Notes under the pieces: model-generated
Told to the model about the DNA's origin: nothing
What the model saw: the letters and a program-made list of their open reading frames with translations, nothing else
Databases searched by the model: none
Made by a program: the position numbers and the translations under genes
Source: DATKHR01 sp036557365
Lineage (GTDB): Bacteria > Acidobacteriota > Vicinamibacteria > Vicinamibacterales > CAVVIG01
NCBI GenBank assembly: GCA_036557365.1
Contig: DATBHR010000057.1
Coordinates: forward strand, 124,001 to 188,000
DNA length: 64,000 bases
Direction: 5' to 3'
Shown: positions 56,173 through 62,549 of the stretch, one piece after another
How the letters are laid out: each line of letters opens with the position of its first letter
Position numbering within the stretch: the first letter of the stretch is position 1

Positions 56173-56195
56173 TATATCACGTATCGATATATCGA
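56173..56195. promoter_or_regulatory. Probable PadR operator (TATATC-N7-GATATA and TCGATATATCGA)
   Basis: TATATC (56173-56178) and GATATA (56186-56191) form a perfect inverted repeat with 7-nt spacing. The overlapping TCGATATATCGA (56184-56195) is a perfect 12-bp palindrome. Both lie 9-31 nt before the padR start, where a -10 region would be. This AT-rich block stands out in the GC-rich surroundings. Confidence 0.65.
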
Positions 56196-56222
56196 ACCGC
56201 GCTATAGGCCGCAGCGCTGTGC

Positions 56223-57812
56223 CTACCCTGTCGAGCGCGCCCGGACCGCGTTCGGAATCAGCGATCCGCGCGGCTCTTCGTCAACGGCGCACCGATCGAA
56301 TTCTTCCTTGATCGCCATCCGAAGAGCCGCGGCGACGTGCTCGTTCGCGCCGGGCCGGACTCTCGTCGAGGTGCGCACGGTCATGGACGAGGCGCCGAAC
56401 GCCATGATGCCGTCGATGCGCAGATCGGCGACGACGCTGCGGTCCTCGGCCCGGACCCGCTTGCCCGCATCACGCAGCGTCTGAAAGACCGAGCGCAGAT
56501 CGGCATCGTACGCGACTTCGACCGGCACCACCGCCATGGCAAACCCCTTGGAGTAGTTGATGACCGGTTTCATGTCGCCGTTTCGAATGACATGCAGGCG
56601 CCCTTCGTTGTCTCGAATCTTGGTCACGCGAAACTCGATGGCTTCGACGACGCCGCGGGCCTTCTCGACCTCGACAAGCTCGCCGACGAGATACACGTTC
56701 TCGAAGAGGATGAAGAATCCGGACACGACATCGTTGATCAGCGACTGTGCGCCGAAGCCGACGACCAGGCCCAGGATGCCTGCGCCTGCGAGGAACGGCA
56801 TCGGGTTGAAACCGAGTGCGGCGAGAACCAAAACCGCAATGCCGAAGTAACCGGCGTATGTGAAGACGCTGTGGACGAGCGGCGTCATCGTGGCGCGGCG
56901 GCGCAGCGCCAGGTCGTCGAGTCCGTCCGGCGCCGTCATCCGGCGTTCGATTTCGAAGTGGCCGATCTCGATGAGCACGCGACCGACGAAGAAAATCGCG
57001 ATCGCCTCGATCACGCGCGGACCCCATGCCGCGAGGCTCTGCACCGGCGTCAACTGGAAGAGTACGAGCGCGATCATGCCGACCCACAGTGCGTACTCGA
57101 TGCACGCGCTCAGCGTCGGCAGCAGCCGATGCACCTGCTCGTAGTGCGTCGTCCAGCCACGCCGGTCCGCGTACGTTCGACCGTGGGCGCCGAGCAGATC
57201 GACCGTGAGCGTCGTCGCGCGAATCAGCAGCAGTCCGGCGGCGACGATTACATAGACGCGCGTGACGAGCAGGAGCGTGTCGACAACCAGCTGCGGAACC
57301 GCCAGCAACTGGAACGCCAGCGCCGCGAGCAGGAGCCATGCGGTGCTGACGATCGCGCGGTCGAGTCCGGAAAAGAGCTTGTCGAGATTGCGGTCCTTGA
57401 AATCGTCGCGGCGACTCGCAGCGCCTTGCAGCGCGTCGAGCATCTTATGGACGATGCGCGTTCCGATGAGCAGCGCGAGCGTCGCGAGAGCGATCTTGCC
57501 GACCCCCAGCCCGAGCGTCTGCCATCTATCCACGGTGATCGAGCTCAACAACGCCGTCGTCCGCGTCCGGGGATCGAGTCCGCTGGCGATGAGCCAGCCG
57601 TTGTAAAGAAGGGCGACTGCCGCAAGCGCGAGGAAGATGCCGATCGGCAGTCGAAACGTCGCGCGATTCATCGTGGCGCGAACGGCGTCGTACTCAGCCA
57701 TCCAGGTGCGCCCGACTCTTCGCCGAAGCGCGACCACGCACACGTAGACGACCAGGGCGACGACCGCGGCCGTCGCGAGCTCGATGGCGATGAGGAACAA
57801 TGTCGAGCGCAC
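56223..57812 (-). CDS. Mechanosensitive ion channel (MscS family, large)
   Basis: 529 aa with about six or seven hydrophobic segments. The pore helix and first beta domain match MscS: AGILGLVVGFGAQSLINDVVSGFFILFENVYLVGELVEVEKARGVVEAIEFRVTKIRDNEGRLHVIRNGDM. The C-terminal alpha-beta part ends PRGSLIPNAVRARSTG. It is longer than E. coli MscS (286 aa) owing to four or so extra N-terminal helices. It should protect against hypo-osmotic shock in the inner membrane. It is separated from padR by 58 nt. Confidence 0.93.
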   Translation of the reverse strand: MRSTLFLIAIELATAAVVALVVYVCVVALRRRVGRTWMAEYDAVRATMNRATFRLPIGIFLALAAVALLYNGWLIASGLDPRTRTTALLSSITVDRWQTLGLGVGKIALATLALLIGTRIVHKMLDALQGAASRRDDFKDRNLDKLFSGLDRAIVSTAWLLLAALAFQLLAVPQLVVDTLLLVTRVYVIVAAGLLLIRATTLTVDLLGAHGRTYADRRGWTTHYEQVHRLLPTLSACIEYALWVGMIALVLFQLTPVQSLAAWGPRVIEAIAIFFVGRVLIEIGHFEIERRMTAPDGLDDLALRRRATMTPLVHSVFTYAGYFGIAVLVLAALGFNPMPFLAGAGILGLVVGFGAQSLINDVVSGFFILFENVYLVGELVEVEKARGVVEAIEFRVTKIRDNEGRLHVIRNGDMKPVINYSKGFAMAVVPVEVAYDADLRSVFQTLRDAGKRVRAEDRSVVADLRIDGIMAFGASSMTVRTSTRVRPGANEHVAAALRMAIKEEFDRCAVDEEPRGSLIPNAVRARSTG

Positions 57813-57918
57813 GGCGATCGATCGAGGATCTTATCGTGGCGATTTGACGATGGCGCGTATGATTGCGGTCGAGCTCGATTTTCGTTAGCTCGAGCGCGGC
57901 GAGGAGGGTTCGTCAACG

Positions 57919-58191
57919 ATGACAACGGGTCGACAAGTAGCGCTCTTCGTGTTCGTGGTGGTTTTGAGTAGCGCGGCCACCATCGCCATCGAGGGAAGCT
58001 TCAGCGCGTACGACCGCCATCTCGTCGTGCCCATTGCTCAAGGCGTCGGCGAGTGGCTGATGTTGGTTTTGCTCGTGCCGCTCTATTGGCCCGACAAGAA
58101 GTGGCGCGCGGGAATGCGCTCGATGGCCGGCTGGACCGCCGCGATTACCGTGGGCGTTGTCGCGGTCACCATCTATTTTCGATTGGGTTAG
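57919..58191 (+). CDS. Small membrane protein of unknown function, 90 aa
   Basis: AGGAGG (57902-57907) is 11 nt upstream of the ATG, a little far but usable. The product has three hydrophobic stretches (about 7-25, 42-58 and 68-86) linked by short polar loops (GSFSAYDRHLVV, WPDKKWRAGMRS). I do not recognise a family. It is divergent from the MscS gene (106-nt spacer). Confidence 0.6.
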   Translation: MTTGRQVALFVFVVVLSSAATIAIEGSFSAYDRHLVVPIAQGVGEWLMLVLLVPLYWPDKKWRAGMRSMAGWTAAITVGVVAVTIYFRLG

Positions 58192-58364
58192 CGTCGCAGG
58201 GCCCTTCCGCAAGCTTCTAGCGAAGGTACGCTATCGTGTCGACTGCGGACACGTGACGGAACCTCGGAAGAAGCTCCAGACGGGGATTGGGACAATTCGT
58301 GGGAGAATTGACCGATCCACTGCGACGACCGAAAAGAAGAAAGCCCTCGCCTAGCCCACCTTAC

Positions 58365-58439
58365 GGGCCCCTAGCTCAGTGGTAGAGCACGTGACTTTTA
58401 ATCACGGTGTCCCGGGTTCGATCCCCGGGGGGCCCACCA
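58365..58439 (+). tRNA. tRNA-Lys (anticodon TTT)
   Basis: Read as a cloverleaf: acceptor GGGCCCC pairing with GGGGCCC, D arm GCTC-AGTGGTA-GAGC, anticodon stem CGTGA/TCACG with loop CTTTTAA (anticodon TTT, Lys), variable loop GTGTC, T arm CCGGG-TTCGATC-CCCGG, discriminator A and encoded CCA at 58437-58439. The total is 75 nt. This is one of the substrates of the MnmA thiolase encoded at 19-20 kb. Confidence 0.97.
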
Positions 58440-58571
58440 ATACCATCAACATCTTGCCTATGAGCAGGTCGCAGGTCACGGCGGCTCCAGCGACCATCGG
58501 GTCGTCTCCTCGGTAGTCTACGGCCTGGGCGCTGACGGCTGCAGGCTGCCGCATGTCGGATCGTGCACGCT

Positions 58572-58599
58572 TTGGTTAGTCTGAAAAATAGACTAAACT
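58572..58599 (+). promoter_or_regulatory. Promoter with embedded operator for the toxin-antitoxin pair
   Basis: TTGGTT (58572-58577) and TAAACT (58594-58599) form a -35/-10 pair with a 16-nt spacer. TTAGTCT (58576-58582) and AGACTAA (58590-58596) are a perfect 7-bp inverted repeat with a 7-nt spacer that overlaps both boxes. The -10 ends 6 nt before the antitoxin ATG. This is the expected layout for autorepression by an antitoxin-toxin complex. Confidence 0.7.
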
Positions 58600-58605
58600 G
58601 GATCC

Positions 58606-58839
58606 ATGCACGTCAGCGTCCATGGCGCGAAGACCCAGCTCTCGAAGCTGCTCGACATGGTCGAGGACGGCGAGTCCGTGGTCATCGAACGGCACGGCCG
58701 CGCCGTGGCGCAGTTAGTGCCCGTGCGTAAACGGCGGGCTACTCCGCTTGGCGCCATGCGCGGCCAGTTCACGATGGCCGAGGGCTGGGAACGAGCGCTC
58801 TCTGATGAAGAGGTCGAAGCGTTCTGGGGCGGTCGGTAA
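58606..58839 (+). CDS. Type II antitoxin, Phd/YefM family
   Basis: 77 aa. The N-terminus MHVSVHGAKTQLSKLLDMVEDGESVVIERHGRAVAQLVPV is the Phd/YefM DNA-binding fold. The remaining about 35 residues (including FTMAEGWERALSDEEVEAFWGG) would wrap the toxin. It sits just downstream of tRNA-Lys and overlaps the toxin gene by 35 nt. It should repress its own promoter through the inverted repeat at 58576-58596. Confidence 0.93.
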   Translation: MHVSVHGAKTQLSKLLDMVEDGESVVIERHGRAVAQLVPVRKRRATPLGAMRGQFTMAEGWERALSDEEVEAFWGGR

Positions 58840-59218
58840 GTCCGCCCATCTGCTCGACACCAGCGCGCTGCTGTGGGCGCTGGCCGAGCCGGAGCGGCTT
58901 TCGCTGAAGGCCCGCCGCCTCGTCGAAGCGGGCGAGAACGTCGTGAGCGTGGCCTCCTATTGGGAGGTGGTCATCAAGGCCCAGAAGGGCCTCTTGTCCA
59001 TCTCCGATCTGGCCACGTGGTGGCGGCAAGCCACGGAACTGACGTCCGCCCGCATCCTCCACATCCGTCCCGCGCATATCACGGCCCTCGCTGCGCTGCC
59101 GATGCTGCACAAGGATCCGTTCGACCGCATCCTCATTGCGCAGGCGAAGGCGGAGGGTTTGCGACTGGTCACGAGGGACGGGCCGATCGGCGAATACCCC
59201 ATTCAGACCATCTGGTAG
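58805..59218 (+). CDS. vapC: Type II toxin, VapC-like PIN-domain ribonuclease
   Basis: 137 aa from the ATG at 58805. The PIN-domain acidic set is visible: Asp in LLDTSALLWAL, Glu in ASYWEVVIK, and two Asp in LHKDPFDRILIAQA, with a late Asp in LVTRDGPI. This predicts Mg-dependent RNA cleavage. The frame overlaps the antitoxin by 35 nt, so translation is coupled. Its targets (initiator tRNA, 23S rRNA or others) cannot be told from the sequence. Confidence 0.93.
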   Translation: MKRSKRSGAVGKSAHLLDTSALLWALAEPERLSLKARRLVEAGENVVSVASYWEVVIKAQKGLLSISDLATWWRQATELTSARILHIRPAHITALAALPMLHKDPFDRILIAQAKAEGLRLVTRDGPIGEYPIQTIW

Positions 59219-59313
59219 CCGCCGAAAATTCGTGCCTCCGGTGCTTTGGCCATCTTCATGGGTCCACCGCAGACCATCCAAGCAAGCATTCCTTCCTATG
59301 ACGCACTACCGCC

Positions 59314-59754
59314 ATGCGAACAATGGCGTGGCTCACTTTATTGACGCTCATCGCATGCGGATCCGCCGCCGTCAGTACCCAAACCGATGACGCAGGCACG
59401 ATTGGCCGCCTGGAAGCAGAGTGGAACAGCGCGCACGTCCGCGGCGACGGCACCGCCCTGGCCGCCTTGTTTGCTGACGATCTCGTCGTCGTCGTGCCGG
59501 GGATGCGGCCAATGGCAAGAAATGATTCCCTGAGCGTCTTTTCCAGCGGCCGCATGAAGTTCGAACGCTACGAAACATCGGACACGACCGTGCGCGTGTA
59601 TGCGCAGTCCGCTGTTGTGACGGGCCGCCTGGTACGCACTCGGCGTATGGGTGATCGAGCCATCGACGACGATTGGCGCTTCACGAAGGTTTACGTGCGC
59701 GAGGGTCGCGGCTGGCAAGTCGTGTCCTTCCATGCTTCAGTTGTCGAACCGTGA
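59314..59754 (+). CDS. SnoaL-like/DUF4440-type lipoprotein
   Basis: 146 aa with a lipoprotein signal (WLTLLTLIACG; Cys15) and an NTF2-like fold: GTIGRLEAEWNSAHVRGDGTALAALFADDLVVVVPGM, then SVFSSGRMKFERYETSDTTVRVYAQSAVVTGRL and WRFTKVYVREGRGWQVVSFHASVV. These match DUF4440 ketosteroid-isomerase-like proteins. No catalytic residues are conserved, so it is probably a ligand- or protein-binding module. Its 3' end overlaps the convergent DUF1697 gene by 74 nt, which is long, so one of the two C-termini may be shorter in reality. Confidence 0.85.
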   Translation: MRTMAWLTLLTLIACGSAAVSTQTDDAGTIGRLEAEWNSAHVRGDGTALAALFADDLVVVVPGMRPMARNDSLSVFSSGRMKFERYETSDTTVRVYAQSAVVTGRLVRTRRMGDRAIDDDWRFTKVYVREGRGWQVVSFHASVVEP

Positions 59755-60310
59755 AGGGTCCGTGGCCACGTCGTCGAAGGTGCCCTGCCTCCCCTTTCAG
59801 GATCCGCGCGATGGCGACGATGGTGTTCCAGTTCCGCGTTGTTGCGGGCACGCCGTAGAGTTTGTCGATCTGGCCCAGGTAGCCGATCGTTTTCATGTGA
59901 CGCCGGTACATCCCGAATACGAACGGTCCATCGCATCCGATCACGCGCACGAGCCACTGGCGCTGTGATGGCCATGCGACCGGAAGCGACGTAGGAACGG
60001 CGCGTGCCTTCGACAGGATGCTGACGAATCGAACGACATCTGGCGGCACGCGCATCCCACCAAACGGATTCTCGGTCTCAATCCGCAGGAGATCGCGGCC
60101 ATCGCACATCATCACTTGGGCATCGAACGGCAGCTGGCGGGCCAACGCCGTGCGAAACGCCGCGCGGGATCCGGGGTTCCGCACGACGAACGTTCCTGCG
60201 GCGCCGATGTTGACGACGTCGTAGGCGCTCAGTTCTCGCGCGAGGATGCTCGGACGAAACCGCCGATGGCCGCCAACATTGACGCCTCGGAGAAACACGA
60301 CGAGAGCCAT
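59681..60310 (-). CDS. DUF1697 family protein
   Basis: 209 aa. It begins MALVVFLRGVNVGGHRRFRP and continues AYDVVNIGAAGTFVVRNPGSRAAFRTAL, the DUF1697 signature; NTIVAIARILKG closes the domain. Function is unknown. There is no signal peptide. The last about 35 residues (HLRRRGHGPFTVRQLKHGRTRL...) are basic and lie inside the 3' end of the convergent DUF4440 gene. Confidence 0.9.
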   Translation of the reverse strand: MALVVFLRGVNVGGHRRFRPSILARELSAYDVVNIGAAGTFVVRNPGSRAAFRTALARQLPFDAQVMMCDGRDLLRIETENPFGGMRVPPDVVRFVSILSKARAVPTSLPVAWPSQRQWLVRVIGCDGPFVFGMYRRHMKTIGYLGQIDKLYGVPATTRNWNTIVAIARILKGEAGHLRRRGHGPFTVRQLKHGRTRLASRDPRARKPS

Positions 60311-60376
60311 GGCAGGAGGGTATGCGGAGACCTCCCCGCGGCGACTATGCAGTTTCGGCAGGAAATCTATCGGCCG

Positions 60377-61033
60377 TCAGTTCGTCCCCGCACTGTCCTT
60401 TCGTCGCCTGGGGAGGAACCACAGGAGTCCCGACCCAAGCAGAAGGATCGATGTCGGCTCTGGCGTCGCCGCAACGCCGGAGACGCCGCTCACGTGATAC
60501 TCGTAGCCGGCCAGACGCGGACCCGGGGGGAGACTCTCGACGCTCATTGTTGCGGTGCCGGAACCGACGAGCGTCCCCCGAAAGAGCGTCCCGCTTCCCT
60601 CGGCCACAGCAAGGGTGCCTGAAAAAGTCACCGGTGCGTCGATCCGAAAGAAGCCGAACTGGTCAAGGTCCACGACAAAGTCCGGGCCGACGAATGAAAC
60701 GTCTCCCGCGACCCGTGCGTTGAAGCCGGTCGTGCAACTGATGCACGCCGGGCCAGCGAAGGGACCGGTCGATTGCGCGAAGGTCAGGGCCGTACCGTTG
60801 TCGCAGTCGAAGCAGAAGCCGGGCTGAAGGTGGGTCAATTCAAAAAACGAGACGGCGAACTTTGGAAACGTCACCGTCCAATCCTCGTCGATCTCGGCGC
60901 CGCGAACAGATCCAATGAGGTCCACGCTGACGGGTATGGGTATGGGATCTGCCGCAGCTCGGTGGGCTTGGAAAGCCACGCCAGCGATCGCCATGCCGAC
61001 GATCACGATCGCGCGACGCACGCTTCTACGCAT
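60377..61033 (-). CDS. PEP-CTERM protein, copy A
   Basis: 218 aa from the ATG at 61033, which has AAGGAG 5 nt upstream. A signal peptide (about residues 10-31, ending AAADP) is followed by a beta-rich body. The body has two paired-cysteine motifs (GFCFDCDNG and ACISCTTG) and the closing block GPRLAGYEYHVSG. The C-terminus is the PEP-CTERM sorting signal: ATPEPTSILLLGSGLLW then a basic RRRK. The signal is normally cut by exosortase and the protein is placed at the cell surface or in matrix. No exosortase gene is in this window. It is the third of three tandem paralogues. Confidence 0.9.
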   Translation of the reverse strand: MRRSVRRAIVIVGMAIAGVAFQAHRAAADPIPIPVSVDLIGSVRGAEIDEDWTVTFPKFAVSFFELTHLQPGFCFDCDNGTALTFAQSTGPFAGPACISCTTGFNARVAGDVSFVGPDFVVDLDQFGFFRIDAPVTFSGTLAVAEGSGTLFRGTLVGSGTATMSVESLPPGPRLAGYEYHVSGVSGVAATPEPTSILLLGSGLLWFLPRRRKDSAGTN

Positions 61034-61035
61034 GG

Positions 61036-61680
61036 TCACTCCTTTTCGTAACCGCGCTTTCTCCGCCTGGAGACGAACCACAGGAGTCCCGATCCCAGCA
61101 GGAGGATCGACGCCGGCTCCGGCGTCGCTGAGACGCCGCTGACGTGGTACTCGTAGCCGCTCAAACGCGGACCTGTCGCGGCATGTTCGATCGAGACGGT
61201 GCCCGTGCCCGAACCGACCAGCGTGCCGTCAAAGAGCGTCTGCGCCCCCTGGGTCACGTCGAGCATCGCGGTAAATGTCACCGGCGCTGTGGCGGTGAAA
61301 AAGTCGAACGGGTCCAGCGCCGCCGTGATCGTCGGGCCGACGAACGAAATATCGCCAGCGACATGGGCGTTCAACGCGGTGGTGCAGCTCACACACGCCG
61401 AACCGGAAAATGAGCCGGTCGATTGCGTAAGTGGCAATGTCGAGCCGTTGTCGCAGTCGAAGCAGAAGTTCGGCTGCAGACGAGTGATGTCAAAGAACGA
61501 CACCGTGAAGGTGGGAAACGTGACCGTCCAGACTTCGGGTGGGATGCCAAAACCAACCACCGCTGAGAGATCCACTCCCACAGGTATGGGATCCGCGACG
61601 GCCGGCTCCGGATGAAACGCCATCGCCGCGAAGGCAATTCCGATGATCACGATCATCTTGCGTGCGCGTCCGCGCATCAT
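61036..61680 (-). CDS. PEP-CTERM protein, copy B
   Basis: 214 aa from the ATG at 61680 (a second ATG follows directly), with GAGGAG upstream. The layout equals copy A: signal peptide (KMIVIIGIAFAAMAF, ending AVADP), NFCFDCDNGS and ACVSCTTA, GPRLSGYEYHVSGVSATPEPASILLLGSGLLW and RRRKR. It lies 2 nt upstream of copy A and overlaps the stop of copy C by one base (TGATG at 61682-61678). The three genes therefore form a tightly packed operon. Confidence 0.9.
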   Translation of the reverse strand: MMRGRARKMIVIIGIAFAAMAFHPEPAVADPIPVGVDLSAVVGFGIPPEVWTVTFPTFTVSFFDITRLQPNFCFDCDNGSTLPLTQSTGSFSGSACVSCTTALNAHVAGDISFVGPTITAALDPFDFFTATAPVTFTAMLDVTQGAQTLFDGTLVGSGTGTVSIEHAATGPRLSGYEYHVSGVSATPEPASILLLGSGLLWFVSRRRKRGYEKE

Positions 61681-62327
61681 CAACTCCTCCTCGACGAGCC
61701 CTTCCGCCGCCTGGGCACGAGCCACAGGATTCCAGACCCGAGCAGAACCATCGACGCCGGCTCAGGCGTCGCCGACACGGCATTGACCTGGTACTCGTAA
61801 CCGCCCAGGCGCGGCCCGGCGACGCCGACGTTCTCGACGGCATAGTTCGCCGTACCGGATCCCATGAGCGAACCGTTGAACAGAACCTGCGGCCCCTGAT
61901 TCACGGTGAGCATCCCCGAGAACCGCACGTTCTCGCTCGCGAAGAACTGCCCGAACTGATCGAGCGTGACGGTGTCGGTCGGGCCGACGAACGAGAAATT
62001 GCCCGAGACATCGGCGGTGATCTGATTGCCGAACCCGCCCACCGCATGCCCCGAGAAGGGACCGGTCTTCTGCGTAAACGGCACGACGGTGCCGTTTCCG
62101 CACTGATCGACGCAGAAGCCCGGCATCAGATGTGTCACGTCGTCCAGCGAGACGGTGAATGCGGGAAATGTGAGCTGCAGTTGCTCGACCACCTGCGCGC
62201 CGCGAAGCTGGGCGTCCAGGAAGATGCCGACCGACATCGGATCGGCGGCAGCACGGTCCGCGTGAAGCGCTGCCGCGGCGAACACGCCGCCGACGATGAA
62301 GACCTTCAGACGCGCGACAGTACGCAT
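61680..62327 (-). CDS. PEP-CTERM protein, copy C
   Basis: 215 aa from the ATG at 62327, with AAGGAG 5 nt upstream. Same fold pattern: signal peptide (RLKVFIVGGVFAAAALHA, ending AAADP), LTFPAFTVSLDDVTHLMPGFCVDQCGNG, GPRLGGYEYQVNAVSATPEPASMVLLGSGILW then RRRK. Compared with copies A and B, the first cysteine pair is spaced CVDQC and the second CxxC is lost (HAVGGFG there). It is the first gene of the operon, and the one that has diverged most. Confidence 0.9.
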   Translation of the reverse strand: MRTVARLKVFIVGGVFAAAALHADRAAADPMSVGIFLDAQLRGAQVVEQLQLTFPAFTVSLDDVTHLMPGFCVDQCGNGTVVPFTQKTGPFSGHAVGGFGNQITADVSGNFSFVGPTDTVTLDQFGQFFASENVRFSGMLTVNQGPQVLFNGSLMGSGTANYAVENVGVAGPRLGGYEYQVNAVSATPEPASMVLLGSGILWLVPRRRKGSSRRS

Positions 62328-62480
62328 AGGGTCTCCTTGTGACCAGAATTCGTGCGCGCCGGCAGATGGTCGCGTGCGTTTTTGGGTCACGTGCGACACG
62401 CACGCCGGCGAGTGCCAGCCGAACAAGCAAAACTGTTGACGTGAGCCGTGCGTCGCGACTCCAGCCGAACGGCTGACCTC

Positions 62481-62516
62481 AACGAAAAGCCCCTGGCGGT
62501 CTCCCGCCAGGGGCTT
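62481..62516 (-). terminator. Rho-independent terminator for the EXORDIUM-like gene
   Basis: AAGCCCCTGGCGG (62487-62499) and CCGCCAGGGGCTT (62504-62516) form a perfect 13-bp stem with a 4-nt loop. On the minus strand the stem is followed by TTCGTT, giving a TTTT run across the junction. It begins 33 nt after the stop of the gene at 62550. The 150 nt between it and PEP-CTERM copy C hold the promoter region of that operon; I recognised no clear boxes there. Confidence 0.88.
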
Positions 62517-62549
62517 CGTGACAATTAACTCGTCCGCGTCGCGGCGCGT

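Noticed and set aside
58440..59218. Integrated genomic island at tRNA-Lys
   Set aside because: No integrase, no duplicated tRNA end and no transposase were found within the window; only the toxin-antitoxin pair is there.
62399..62430. Possible sigma-54 promoter (TGGCAC on the minus strand) before the PEP-CTERM operon
   Set aside because: The -24 half (TGGCAC) is present but the -12 half (TTGC) is absent at the right spacing, and there is no enhancer site seen.
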